Virus record (IMG/VR): IMGVR_UViG_3300009008_000048
Span: 1 to 54,600 of that record
Reading direction: 5' to 3' (one strand)
Source: a virus
Length of the DNA stretch: 54,600 bases
Shown one piece after another: positions 8,430 to 15,990 of the stretch. Below the pieces are notes generated by a model. That model was not told the origin of the DNA. It saw only the letters and a program-made list of their open reading frames with translations, and did no database searches. How positions within the stretch are numbered: position 1 is the first letter of the stretch; every line of letters begins with the position of its first letter. Both the position numbers and the translations under genes were made by a program.

Positions 8430-8673
8430 GTAATTCTTTATTTATTCTATCTTCTAAGAAAAAGTAAAATTCATTTGTAAGTGGGTAAAATATTTGTATT
8501 TTGTTTTCTCCTACTTTTTTTTCTGGGAATACTAATCTGTACCCCTCTTTATTTAATCTTGAAAATATAGCTATATTACCAAGAAATAAACAATCATCTA
8601 ACACAATATTTACAAAACCTACTAAACCTTCTTTTTCTTCTATTTTTTTTATATTAAACTTTGTAATTTTCAT
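8410..8673 (-). CDS. Hypothetical protein (87 aa)
   Basis: An 87-residue protein (MKITKFNIKKIEEKEG) with alternating strands (VNIVLDDCLFLGNIAIFSRL) and a charged end. It resembles small SpoVG-like regulators in pattern: VRIVLDD near the start and FPEKKVGENK in the middle. This is only a weak similarity by eye. It overlaps the portal gene by 20 bases and the membrane protein gene upstream by 4 bases. Confidence 0.6.
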   Translation of the reverse strand: MKITKFNIKKIEEKEGLVGFVNIVLDDCLFLGNIAIFSRLNKEGYRLVFPEKKVGENKIQIFYPLTNEFYFFLEDRINKELHESKES

Positions 8674-8903
8674 TTCAACTTATTGATAAGTTGCTCTGGG
8701 GCTACTTCTTCTAACTCCATTATTTCATCCTTTATCTCTTCTTCTAAAGGTGTAGGATCTATTGTTACTTCTTCATATTTGTCTATATCTTTAGCTTTTA
8801 CTGACTTTACAAATTCTCTGTAACGCATTTTTTCTAATCTGCCATTATAAATCATTATAAATACTACTAAAGCTATTAAACAAATTATTACTAAATATTC
8901 CAT
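8670..8903 (-). CDS. Small membrane-anchored protein (77 aa)
   Basis: Residues 2-19 (EYLVIICLIALVVFIMIY) form a clear transmembrane helix. The rest is charged, ending in a Glu-rich tail (LEEEIKDEIMELEEV). It is probably anchored in the host membrane with a cytoplasmic tail. It sits between the chaperonin and portal genes. Function is unknown; spanin-like or assembly roles are possible but unsupported. Confidence 0.65.
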   Translation of the reverse strand: MEYLVIICLIALVVFIMIYNGRLEKMRYREFVKSVKAKDIDKYEEVTIDPTPLEEEIKDEIMELEEVAPEQLINKLK

Positions 8904-8904
8904 A

Positions 8905-10473
8905 TTATTTTTCTTTATATGGGGCTATTGTTATAGCCGCACCACTTGTTATTAATATACCTGCAGTTGCTACAGAGTTAGTTATTTCATTTTTTACTAC
9001 TTTAAATGGATCTATAATACCCTTTTCAAATAAATCGACATATTCATTATTAAGTGCATCATATCCTTTACCTGTTCTTAATACTTCTCCTATTATTGCA
9101 TCTGCATTTTCTCCCGCATTCTTTAATATTTTTCTCAAAGGCTTATTAAGCGCCTTTAATACTATTTCCTGCCCTGCTACAAATTCTTTACTGCTATCTA
9201 CAATAGCTATATCTTTACCTGCTTTTAATAATGCTATACCTCCACCCTCTACTATACCTTCTTGTATAGCTGAACGAGTAGCATTTAAAGCATCTTCTAT
9301 TCTATATTTAATTTCTGTTTGGTCTGTTTCTGAAGCTCCGCCTACTTTAATATTAGCTATTTGACCATTTAACTTACCAAGCCTTTCTTTTAACTTTTTA
9401 AGTTTAAATGTATCACCCTCTTCTTTTATTAAAGCTTTAACCTCTTCTATATTACCTTTAACATTTCCTTTGCCACCTGAAATAACTGTACTATCTCTAC
9501 CTATAATAACTTTATCACAAGTACCTAACTCATCTGCACCTGCATCTTCTATTTTAATTGATTCTTCTTTTCCTACTACTGTGGCCTCGGTTAATGTAGC
9601 TAAGTCTCTTAATAGATCCCCCTGATAACCGCCAAATGAAGGGTTATTAACAGGAACTATAGTAAACTTACCTAACATATGATTTTGAGCTAAAAATGCT
9701 AATGCTGCGCCTTCTATTTTATTAGCAAACAAAATTGCTTTATTATGCCCTGCTACTATTAATCTTTCTACTATAGGTATTAATTGGTTTGGATTATCTA
9801 TATCATCGCTACATATAATAACTTGTGGGTTTTCTGCTTCATAAGATAACCTTTTAGGATTATTTATAAAAACATGTGATTGATAACCATTATTTAACTC
9901 AATACCTTTAACATATTCCACTTTTGTTTCCATTTCTGAGGAATTAGTTACTGTAACAACACCATCTACACCTATTTTATTAACTACTTCCATAATAAGT
10001 TTACCCACCTTTTCATCGTTATTAGCAGATATAATAGCTGTTTGTAACTTTTCTTTATTGGTTTTTATTTGCTTTGTTTGTTTTTTAAGGTTCTTTAACA
10101 CTAATTGTAGCGCATAATCCATTCCCCTTTTAATTAAAATTGGGTTCATGCCTGCTACTATATATTTATTAGCCTCATTAACCATAGAGGCCAGCAATAC
10201 TACTGTTGAGGTAGTGCCATCACCAGCCTCTCGGTTCGTATTTTCGGCCGCCTCGCGTGTTATCATTACTCCCATATTCTCGAACTTATCCTTTAAGAAT
10301 ATCTGCTGAGCAACCGTGACCCCATCTTTAGTTATAGTTGGATAAGAACTATCTTCAAAGATAACATTTTGCCCTCTCGGACCCAATGTAGTCGATACAG
10401 CGTCTGCTGTTATATTTAAACCCCGTAGGATTTTTTCTCTAGCTTCTTGTCTAAATTTTAATTCTTTATACAT
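8905..10473 (-). CDS. groEL: Phage GroEL-type chaperonin (Hsp60)
   Basis: A 522-residue chaperonin close to the usual 540. It keeps the ATP-binding signatures STTLGPRGQNV, TKDGVTVAQQI and AGDGTTSTVVL, and the signature EDALNATRSAIQEGIVEGGG with the catalytic Asp. The equatorial, intermediate and apical domains are all present. It lacks the GGM-rich C-terminal tail of cellular GroEL and ends IAPYKEK. It forms a pair with the GroES-like gene directly upstream in transcription (2-base gap). It probably folds large virion proteins such as the capsid protein. Sequence divergence from usual cellular forms suggests long phage residence. Confidence 0.95.
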   Translation of the reverse strand: MYKELKFRQEAREKILRGLNITADAVSTTLGPRGQNVIFEDSSYPTITKDGVTVAQQIFLKDKFENMGVMITREAAENTNREAGDGTTSTVVLLASMVNEANKYIVAGMNPILIKRGMDYALQLVLKNLKKQTKQIKTNKEKLQTAIISANNDEKVGKLIMEVVNKIGVDGVVTVTNSSEMETKVEYVKGIELNNGYQSHVFINNPKRLSYEAENPQVIICSDDIDNPNQLIPIVERLIVAGHNKAILFANKIEGAALAFLAQNHMLGKFTIVPVNNPSFGGYQGDLLRDLATLTEATVVGKEESIKIEDAGADELGTCDKVIIGRDSTVISGGKGNVKGNIEEVKALIKEEGDTFKLKKLKERLGKLNGQIANIKVGGASETDQTEIKYRIEDALNATRSAIQEGIVEGGGIALLKAGKDIAIVDSSKEFVAGQEIVLKALNKPLRKILKNAGENADAIIGEVLRTGKGYDALNNEYVDLFEKGIIDPFKVVKNEITNSVATAGILITSGAAITIAPYKEK

Positions 10474-10475
10474 AT

Positions 10476-10727
10476 TTATTCTTTATACTCAGTTATTGCT
10501 ATAATATCTTCCTCTGGTAAAAAGTAAAACCTTTCACCTTGAATTAATAATTCAAATAAGGAATATTTACCAAACACTACTGATTTACCTTTTAAAGAGC
10601 CTTTTAATACTTCACCAGTAATAAGTGCTTTATCTTCGTCTGATTCTTCGATTGCGATATCTACTTTTACTGCAGTATTTTTATGCTTCTTAATTAATAA
10701 AATACCTTCTTTTGGTTCTATTTTCAT
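10476..10727 (-). CDS. groES: GroES-like co-chaperonin
   Basis: An 83-residue protein, slightly shorter than cellular GroES (about 95). The pattern fits the Cpn10 fold: an N-terminal KEGILLIKK strand, a mobile-loop region (KVDIAIEESDEDKA), then ITGEVLKGSLKGKSVVFGKY and the C-terminal FLPEEDIIAITEY strand, comparable to the DILA motif of GroES. It is adjacent to GroEL in the same operon, which strengthens the call. The mobile loop is short and unlike the usual one, consistent with a phage-specific partner. Confidence 0.85.
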   Translation of the reverse strand: MKIEPKEGILLIKKHKNTAVKVDIAIEESDEDKALITGEVLKGSLKGKSVVFGKYSLFELLIQGERFYFLPEEDIIAITEYKE

Positions 10728-10731
10728 ATAT

Positions 10732-10947
10732 TTACTTCTTTTGTTCCAACGGCGCTGGAGCTACTTCTTCTTGTGGTCTAGCTAAATTAATATCTGGACC
10801 ATAAGGCGTAATAATAGGCCTTAATATTAAATTATACTTTTTTTGCAGAAGTTCTAGGTCTACTAGAAACATTTTAGCATCTCTCTCAAACTCATCTTCT
10901 TTTTTTACATCTTGTTTAGGATCTACATCCTTTTTTTTGTCTTCCAT
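10732..10947 (-). CDS. Hypothetical small charged protein (71 aa)
   Basis: A 71-residue protein with a Lys/Asp-rich start (EDKKKDVDPKQDVKKED), a helix (FLVDLELLQKKYNLILRPII) and a Pro/Ala-rich tail. The YNLILRPIITPYGPDI stretch resembles short C-terminal segments found in other phage small proteins. It lies between the terminase and GroES genes. No function can be assigned. Confidence 0.6.
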   Translation of the reverse strand: MEDKKKDVDPKQDVKKEDEFERDAKMFLVDLELLQKKYNLILRPIITPYGPDINLARPQEEVAPAPLEQKK

Positions 10948-10962
10948 ACTTTTTTATTTAAA

Positions 10963-12990
10963 TTAATTATAATCCCAATCATTAGACATTTTAGGCCTTA
11001 ACAACCCTTCAATATCTTTTTGTATTCGCGTCTTTGGTTTAGGTAGTTTATAAGGAGCATTTGGACGTGTCATAATCATGTATCTTAATGCGTCACAATT
11101 ATGTACTATTACTCCTTGACATGCAAAATTATGAATTCCTTTTACCTCCATATTATATACATATTGCTTTTCCCCTCTTTTTATATCTACTATTTTATGA
11201 TTATACTGTTTCTTTAAAATCGATCTATACTTTTTATAACATTTTAATGAACATGTTTTTGTTGTTGTATACTTATTTATATTAAACTCTTTATTACATA
11301 TGAAGCATTCTCTGTTTATATTATCAATTCCTGAAGCTATTCTGTTTTTAATATAACAAGCACCTGAACAATAAATCCCAGTACCATCTTCTGTTGTAAA
11401 CATTCTTTCACAAACTTTACATTGTTTTTCTTGCCTTCTTTTCTTTCTATTCTCTTCTGACCATGCATTTTTAGCATGTTGTTTATGCCATTTTTTACCT
11501 TCTTCGCTTTTATGCCATGCTTTTGTTAAATGCCTAATACTGTCTAAGTGATTAATACCAGCTATTCGATAATCTTTACGTATCCAATTTTTAATACTTG
11601 CAATACCTAATTTTCGTTTCGTAGTCTTAGAACATTTCCTATTCTTTGAATGTATCGCACAATGATCTGCTCTTGTTAATAATTGTAAATTATCAGGGTT
11701 ATTATTTAACTTATCTTCATTTAAATGATGAATATTCCATTTCCAGCTATCTTCTGGTAATTCGCCTATAATATCTTGATATACTAGTCTATGTGCTGAT
11801 TTTGTACTGCCATTATTTAAATTTATATGTAAATGACCATTACTATCTATGTTTCTATATAAAGGCATTAAACTATCTCCTATTTTAAGTTTACCTGCTT
11901 CTTTATACTCTCCATTTCGTAATAATACTGGATGATCTTCTGTTAATACAAGTTTTTCTTTATTATCTAATATTATTTGTATTGTTTCTCTTTTTCCTGT
12001 TTTAGCAACATTATTGAAAGGAGCTACTGTTATTCTTTCTAATTGCTGACTAAACCCATAAACATGCCCTTTTTTGCCCACTAAATCTTTAATAGCTATA
12101 TCTCCGTCTGTGGTATGTACTATACTACTTCCTATAACACATGCATGATCATCCTTTTTTACTGGTTCTTCACTCATGTTACGTGTTTTTTGTTGCAATT
12201 CAGTTAATTCTTTATACCTGTAATTCTGTAGCTCTGTACATAGGTTTGGACATTTATCACGAAATACATATAAATGCGACTTACTATCTGCATCTAATTG
12301 AAAATATTCTCTTATTCTGTTAATACCAGCTGCAACATCGTTATTTCCACGTTCAAATTCCCATCCATTATCATAAAACTCTTCTACAACAGAGTAAGGT
12401 ATCTCTTCTCCTTCTGTTATTTTAGACCTATTCTTATGACCTGTTGTTGGATCTATAACTCGAATCTGAAAATAAGTGTTTGCTATATCTCTTAACTGTC
12501 GCAAAGATTTACCTTCTATGTTGTCTTTACCCCCTAATAAGTAATCAAAGTGCTGAAACATACTTTTTGATGACTTTGACGGTAGTGCTGCTTCATAATA
12601 CTCATCTATTATATACAATTCTTGGTTTTTTGTCCAAGCACCTACTAAAGCGGCAGTTGGATTTCTCTGTCCAAAATCTAATGCAAGTATTAATTCATAT
12701 GGTTGTTCTAACTCAAAGCTGTTAATAAGGTGTACTTCTGGCTTAAAATCACAGTAATCTGAACCATATATTAACTTACCAGACTTTGTAGCAAAATCTA
12801 TTTCGTATTCTTTATCCCACAGTGCTTTTAATGTACCCTTCTTTTCTCTATCATACCACTTTTTACCTTTTCTTTGTGGGTCTTTTTCAGGATCTGCAGT
12901 ATAATGTAGCATTAAAACAGTGAAACCATTCTTGTTTTCCCACTTTTTAATACCTCTTACTATTGGTTTTTTCTTTATATCGTCGTACAT
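10963..12990 (-). CDS. Terminase large subunit, nuclease half, with an intein
   Basis: A 675-residue frame. Residues 1-283 and 632-675 are the C-terminal RNase H-like nuclease half of TerL: LMLHYTADPEKDP, EYEIDFATKSGKLIYG, first metal Asp in LILALDFGQRNP (D105), IIDEYYEA, and the third Asp in DHA-CDALRYM. Residues 284-631 are an intein inserted between DHA and CDALRY. The ATPase half is a separate gene whose TAA overlaps this ATG by one base. The two halves together align along a usual TerL. Splicing of the intein restores the metal-binding motif needed for DNA cutting during packaging. Confidence 0.9.
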   Translation of the reverse strand: MYDDIKKKPIVRGIKKWENKNGFTVLMLHYTADPEKDPQRKGKKWYDREKKGTLKALWDKEYEIDFATKSGKLIYGSDYCDFKPEVHLINSFELEQPYELILALDFGQRNPTAALVGAWTKNQELYIIDEYYEAALPSKSSKSMFQHFDYLLGGKDNIEGKSLRQLRDIANTYFQIRVIDPTTGHKNRSKITEGEEIPYSVVEEFYDNGWEFERGNNDVAAGINRIREYFQLDADSKSHLYVFRDKCPNLCTELQNYRYKELTELQQKTRNMSEEPVKKDDHACVIGSSIVHTTDGDIAIKDLVGKKGHVYGFSQQLERITVAPFNNVAKTGKRETIQIILDNKEKLVLTEDHPVLLRNGEYKEAGKLKIGDSLMPLYRNIDSNGHLHINLNNGSTKSAHRLVYQDIIGELPEDSWKWNIHHLNEDKLNNNPDNLQLLTRADHCAIHSKNRKCSKTTKRKLGIASIKNWIRKDYRIAGINHLDSIRHLTKAWHKSEEGKKWHKQHAKNAWSEENRKKRRQEKQCKVCERMFTTEDGTGIYCSGACYIKNRIASGIDNINRECFICNKEFNINKYTTTKTCSLKCYKKYRSILKKQYNHKIVDIKRGEKQYVYNMEVKGIHNFACQGVIVHNCDALRYMIMTRPNAPYKLPKPKTRIQKDIEGLLRPKMSNDWDYN
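11098..12141 (-). mobile_element. HNH-containing intein in TerL
   Basis: A 348-residue intein with Cys1 (CVIGSSIVHTTDGD, block A), block B (LVLTEDHPVLLRNGEYKEAG), an HNH nuclease core (WNIHHLNEDKLNNNPDNL), paired cysteine motifs (CKVCERMF, CFICNKEF) and the C-terminal blocks F and G (VYNMEVKGIHNFAC, VHN). The next extein residue is Cys+1. All residues for standard class 1 splicing are present. Boundaries follow from the extein match DHA/CDALRY. It disrupts a nuclease active-site motif. Confidence 0.92.
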
Positions 12991-13691
12991 TATTCTACTG
13001 CTAACTTATCAAACACTAAAGCTTCAAAAAATGTCCTGTCTTCTGCGGTACTAACACCTGTAAAACGACCTTTAGCAGATATTGTAGGTTTTGCTGCTGT
13101 ATAAGCATTCTTTGCTTCTGGTTGAAATGCCATCTCATCTGCAAATATACCACTAGCAGTATGCATACGAATAACATCGCCACCTTCAGGAATACCTCTA
13201 ATTTCGCTATGAATATCCGGAAACGTCATTTTACACCTAACGTGCTGGCCATTATGCTGTGGATTGCACTGTAGGGGCTTAAAAACACCGTTCTCTCGGT
13301 ATCTTTTAAGGAACTTAGGCATTTGGTCCCATATAAACTTTGTACGCTTTATAAGGTCGTCTGCGTCCTCTTCCCTTTTACTTTGAAAAAAGGTTAACCT
13401 GCCTTTATGAAAAAACGTATCCCAACCATATAATGCGGTAAATATCCAAGATATCATCATTTGACGACTCTTAGGTACTAGCAATAAAGGGTTTTTTAAC
13501 CAAATTTTTACTATTGTTTCAAGGTACTTCTTTTCCGGAAACGGTTTAATAGGATTATCCCTGTCATGTACATCTAAAGTATATGCCCAATTAGTTAAGA
13601 AATAATATGGGTCGTTTTTACACTTATCCCACTCTAAATCTTGTAATACTTTACTTTTTTTTAACTTCTTTAAATATTCAACTTTTAACAT
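12990..13691 (-). CDS. Terminase large subunit, ATPase half
   Basis: A 233-residue protein corresponding to the N-terminal ATPase domain of TerL. It has the variant Walker A PKSRQMMIS, a conserved FFQSKREEDAD segment, RMHTASGIFADEMAF as Walker B with the catalytic Glu, and the coupling motif GVSTAED. It stops at TAA exactly where the linker to the nuclease domain would begin; the next gene starts in another frame (TAATG). The split could be a genuine two-gene terminase or, less likely, a sequencing frameshift. It would power DNA packaging together with the nuclease half. Confidence 0.9.
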   Translation of the reverse strand: MLKVEYLKKLKKSKVLQDLEWDKCKNDPYYFLTNWAYTLDVHDRDNPIKPFPEKKYLETIVKIWLKNPLLLVPKSRQMMISWIFTALYGWDTFFHKGRLTFFQSKREEDADDLIKRTKFIWDQMPKFLKRYRENGVFKPLQCNPQHNGQHVRCKMTFPDIHSEIRGIPEGGDVIRMHTASGIFADEMAFQPEAKNAYTAAKPTISAKGRFTGVSTAEDRTFFEALVFDKLAVE

Positions 13692-13845
13692 TTAATGCTA
13701 TTATTACTGCTAATTTACGTTTTGCGTCTTCATAGCTAATATTATGCTTTTTCGCATACGTTTTAATAGCCTTATCTCTTGGTTGAGAAGGCTCTGTTCT
13801 TATTAATTCTTCTACATCTTTTTTAACATTTCCTGTTAACGGCAT
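13678..13845 (-). CDS. Small hypothetical protein upstream of TerL (55 aa)
   Basis: An ATG at 13845 opens a 55-residue frame (MPLTGNVKKDVEELIR ... SYEDAKRKLA) ending at TGA 13678, overlapping the TerL start by 14 bases. The sequence is helical and charged, and reads as a real protein (IKTYAKKHNISYEDAKRKL is like a small helix-turn-helix). The tight overlap suggests coupled translation with TerL. Short, so confidence is moderate. Confidence 0.55.
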   Translation of the reverse strand: MPLTGNVKKDVEELIRTEPSQPRDKAIKTYAKKHNISYEDAKRKLAVIIALNVKS

Positions 13846-13860
13846 ATCTTTAATGCTTAA

Positions 13861-13955
13861 GAGGCAATATAAATCCTGGGCTTGGATTGCCTCTCGCTTA
13901 TATAATTAAATTATTAAGCCTTTATATAGCCCCGTAAGCATTAAAAAAAGGCTTA
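13861..13955 (-). other. Two hairpins between TerS and TerL
   Basis: GAGGCAA/TTGCCTC (13861-13893) with inner AATCC/GGATT pairing, and TAAGCCTTT/AAAGGCTTA (13915-13955), which overlaps the TerS stop. Neither has a good T-run on the minus strand. They may process the mRNA to separate TerS from TerL levels, or may mark a packaging site, since pac/cos sites often lie near terS. Confidence 0.45.
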
Positions 13956-14411
13956 TAATTCTTTAAGAATCTTAGCCTTTAATGCATCTTTCTCTTTACC
14001 ACTCATTTTTGTTATATCTACCTCTTGTTCCTCTATTTTAACTATTTGTTTCTCCGGTTCAAAACCACCTGTTAACTTAGCATAAGTGACAATAGCCGCA
14101 TTTATAGCAGTAGCATCATCTATATTATCTACTAAAGCACCTTGAAAATATATAGGTTTTTTAGTATTTAACAAGCTTTTAACCTTTTTCATTATCAGCT
14201 TCTTATCTATACCAGCCTTTAAACCAACCAGCTCATAGCTGCCTTGTATTTGCTGTATCTTATCTAATACACGCTGATCTTGTAATAATTTATGTGCCTC
14301 GCTAGTACATATATTGCTTTTACTTTGGTTATAAGCCTTTTTATAAGCTTTAGACCCATTAAAGCCATTAGCAACATATTCCTCGCAGAATGCTGTCATT
14401 TTATCAGTCAT
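13953..14411 (-). CDS. Terminase small subunit
   Basis: A 152-residue protein with the Terminase_2-type N-terminal DNA-binding helix-turn-helix: MTAFCEEYVANGFNGSKAY then KKAYNQS, followed by a coiled oligomerisation region and an acidic C-terminal helix (MSGKEKDALKAKILKEL). It recognises the packaging site and regulates TerL. It is the first gene of the leftward late arm, a classic position, and its start lies just downstream of a promoter-like sequence at 14430-14458. Confidence 0.87.
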   Translation of the reverse strand: MTDKMTAFCEEYVANGFNGSKAYKKAYNQSKSNICTSEAHKLLQDQRVLDKIQQIQGSYELVGLKAGIDKKLIMKKVKSLLNTKKPIYFQGALVDNIDDATAINAAIVTYAKLTGGFEPEKQIVKIEEQEVDITKMSGKEKDALKAKILKEL

Positions 14412-14429
14412 ATTTTTAACTTCAATGGT

Positions 14430-14458
14430 ATTTTACCATAGATTCAGAAAAATAGCAA
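14430..14458 (-). promoter_or_regulatory. Candidate late promoter for the terminase operon
   Basis: On the minus strand TTGCTA, a 17-bp spacer, and TAAAAT lie about 20 bases upstream of the TerS start. This gives a short leader. The -35 TTGCT core matches that of the two rightward promoters at 14739 and 15494. Confidence 0.55.
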
Positions 14459-14518
14459 GTACCCCCCCCCTTATAGATATCAGATACCCCCACCATTTCT
14501 GTGACATCCCCCCCGTCT

Positions 14519-14595
14519 AAGTTGTCATGAAGTTGTCATGAAGTTGTCATGAAGTTGTCATGAAGTTGTCATGAAGTTGTCATGAAGTTGTCATG
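14519..14595. repeat. Seven tandem copies of an 11-bp unit
   Basis: AAGTTGTCATG is repeated seven times without a mismatch (77 bp). An 11-bp period places each copy on nearly the same DNA face. This is the layout of iterons or of a cooperative repressor/activator array. It lies between divergent promoters, about 60 bp upstream of the leftward -35. Confidence 0.95.
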
Positions 14596-14738
14596 GGTGT
14601 GGGTGTGTTGTGGTATATAGTATATATATAATAGGGTAGGAATAAGTTTGTGAATTGTGTTTTTGTATCCCCAGGAGACTATCCTTTATTTTTTATATTA
14701 TTATTTTATTACTATATTATATGGCTTGTAGTTTCAGG

Positions 14739-14767
14739 TTGCTTTTATTTTTTATATATGCTATAAT
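14739..14767 (+). promoter_or_regulatory. Rightward promoter P1 (TTGCTT-17-TATAAT)
   Basis: TTGCTT and TATAAT are separated by exactly 17 bp, and preceded by GTTTCAGG. The same arrangement, with GTTTTAGG and an ATATATG before the -10, recurs at 15494. It drives the 69-aa gene after a leader of about 210 bases. Confidence 0.7.
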
Positions 14768-14987
14768 GTATATGTAAGTTAATACAACCTAGCACATTAA
14801 AAAACATATGTAAAAGTTATATATAATAACCATAATAAGTAAGTAATATTAAAAGCTGGGGCTGTTATGGTGTAAATTAAAAATTCTGTAATATTCTGGC
14901 TGGTTGTGTGCTAAGCAACACATTAAAAGGTTTATTTAATTAGTAATTACTACTTAATAAAAGTAGTAAAAGAAAGGGGACATTAAT

Positions 14988-15197
14988 ATGTCAGAATACA
15001 CAGATGCACAAATGTTAGCAGCGGGCAAAAAAGCCCTGGAAGCTAAGGATAGGCAAATTGCCTACGATAAAGTTTACAATTTAGGTAAACGCATCGAGTT
15101 AGCAACCTTACGAGAACATTATGTGCAAGCTGGCGGGTCTTTGGCACAATTAGTAAAGGACTCAAAAGCGGAAGCTATTAAGCAACTAGGCGAATAG
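14988..15197 (+). CDS. Small helical protein, paralogue A (69 aa)
   Basis: A 69-residue helical protein starting MSEYTDAQMLAAGKKALEA, with a purine-rich Shine-Dalgarno (AAAGGGG) before the ATG, one of the clearer ones here. It is a paralogue of the 87-aa protein at 15673, sharing MSEYT, a KALE/KTLE helix and an AYDKVYN / VYDRLYN motif. As the first rightward gene with its own promoter it is probably expressed immediately after infection. It may be a regulator or host-takeover factor; no known family is recognised. Confidence 0.75.
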   Translation: MSEYTDAQMLAAGKKALEAKDRQIAYDKVYNLGKRIELATLREHYVQAGGSLAQLVKDSKAEAIKQLGE

Positions 15198-15200
15198 CTT

Positions 15201-15254
15201 TAGGTGCTGGGCAACACGTTAAACTGCCCAAAGGGTAGTTATGGGCTGCCCTTT
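15201..15254 (+). terminator. 54-bp structured repeat copy 1, with terminator hairpin
   Basis: Starts four bases after the paralogue A stop. It folds into two hairpins: TGGGCA/TGCCCA, then AAAGGGTAG/CTGCCCTTT (15230-15254), the latter followed by TTAATAATT. An exact copy lies 89 bp downstream. The second hairpin acts like a Rho-independent terminator. The GGGCA and TGCCC segments could also pair in alternative ways. Confidence 0.7.
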
Positions 15255-15289
15255 TTAATAATTAACAGTAATTATATGTAAGATTTTTA

Positions 15290-15343
15290 TAGGTGCTGGG
15301 CAACACGTTAAACTGCCCAAAGGGTAGTTATGGGCTGCCCTTT
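15290..15343 (+). repeat. 54-bp structured repeat copy 2
   Basis: An exact second copy of 15201-15254, offset 89 bp. Here the terminator-like stem is followed by GCGTC, not a T-run. No gene lies between the copies. The GTGCT..GCAACAC..TTAAA core is also found at 14908-14927. Confidence 0.9.
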
Positions 15344-15493
15344 GCGTCTTTGGTAGGGGTTAGTAAGGGCAACTAGGCTTTGTGACTTACGTTGGGATGG
15401 GGATAAGATGAGAGCGGAGAGCAAACGCGAGCACGAACCAATTCTAACTTCCAACTATGCTGATATCTCAGAGATTTATTTGGGGGTTTTAGG

Positions 15494-15522
15494 TTGCTTA
15501 AATTATAAATATATGTTATAAT
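15494..15522 (+). promoter_or_regulatory. Rightward promoter P2 (TTGCTT-17-TATAAT)
   Basis: TTGCTT, 17 bp, TATAAT, preceded by GTTTTAGG. The spacer ends ATATATGT, almost as at 14739. It serves the paralogue B gene after a 140-base leader containing a doubled CATCGTTCATT. The shared extended motif argues that both are true promoters. Confidence 0.7.
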
Positions 15523-15672
15523 TATATTGTAAATGCTAAAATAGTCTTAATTATCATTAACATCGTTCATTCATCGTTCATTCACAACATTCATATATGC
15601 AAGTCATATATATTTAATCATTAATTTCTGTCTATTATAATAGTAGATAGAAAAGGGAAAGGGACATGATAT

Positions 15673-15936
15673 ATGTCAGAATACACTAATGAGCAACTAA
15701 TAGAATTGGGTCGTAAAACACTCGAAACTAGAGAAGCTCAAAAAGTCTATGATAGACTGTATAATGCTCGTATTAAATGGGTAAATCAACAACTGATTGA
15801 TTCTTACAACGAGCTAGCAGATCAGTCATACAATCAACTAGTTCTAGCAAGCAAAGAAATGTCACTGTCAGAGTTGGTTCAAGTAGACCACGAGTGTCGT
15901 GGTTTATCTGCTACTTCTACGGAACTACATGTTTAA
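15673..15936 (+). CDS. Small helical protein, paralogue B (87 aa)
   Basis: An 87-residue protein starting MSEYTNEQLIELGRKTLET, homologous to paralogue A in its first 35 residues (VYDRLYNARIKWV) and then diverging into a longer tail ending GLSATSTELHV. A GGGAAAGGGACAT ribosome site precedes the ATG. The gene has its own promoter, an AT-rich leader, and a strong terminator, so it is a monocistronic unit. Early regulator or host-takeover role is inferred only from position. Confidence 0.75.
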   Translation: MSEYTNEQLIELGRKTLETREAQKVYDRLYNARIKWVNQQLIDSYNELADQSYNQLVLASKEMSLSELVQVDHECRGLSATSTELHV

Positions 15937-15958
15937 TGTTGTTAGAGGCATAGACACT

Positions 15959-15990
15959 AAAAGAGGGAGCTTTAATCAGCTTCTTCTTTT
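15959..15990 (+). terminator. Rho-independent terminator after paralogue B
   Basis: A 13-bp stem (AAAAGAGGGAGCT with AGCTTCTTCTTTT, two G-U pairs) with a 6-base loop, ending in TTTTGTTGTTT. It lies 23 bases after the stop codon. Confidence 0.75.

Larger units (their letters stand above)
14412..14987. other. Divergent control region between late and early arms
   Basis: No gene is visible. The region contains the leftward promoter near 14430-14458, poly-C tracts (about 14461-14515), the 7-copy 11-bp repeat, an AT-rich stretch around 14610-14720, the rightward promoter at 14739-14767, and a 215-base untranslated leader with a GTGCTAAGCAACAC element at 14908. It is the best candidate for origin and/or early-late switch. 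Confidence 0.6.

Noticed and set aside
14519-14595. CRISPR-like repeat
   Set aside because: Units are directly adjacent with no spacers and only 11 bp long; no cas genes are present apart from a RecB/Cas4-like nuclease in a recombination operon.
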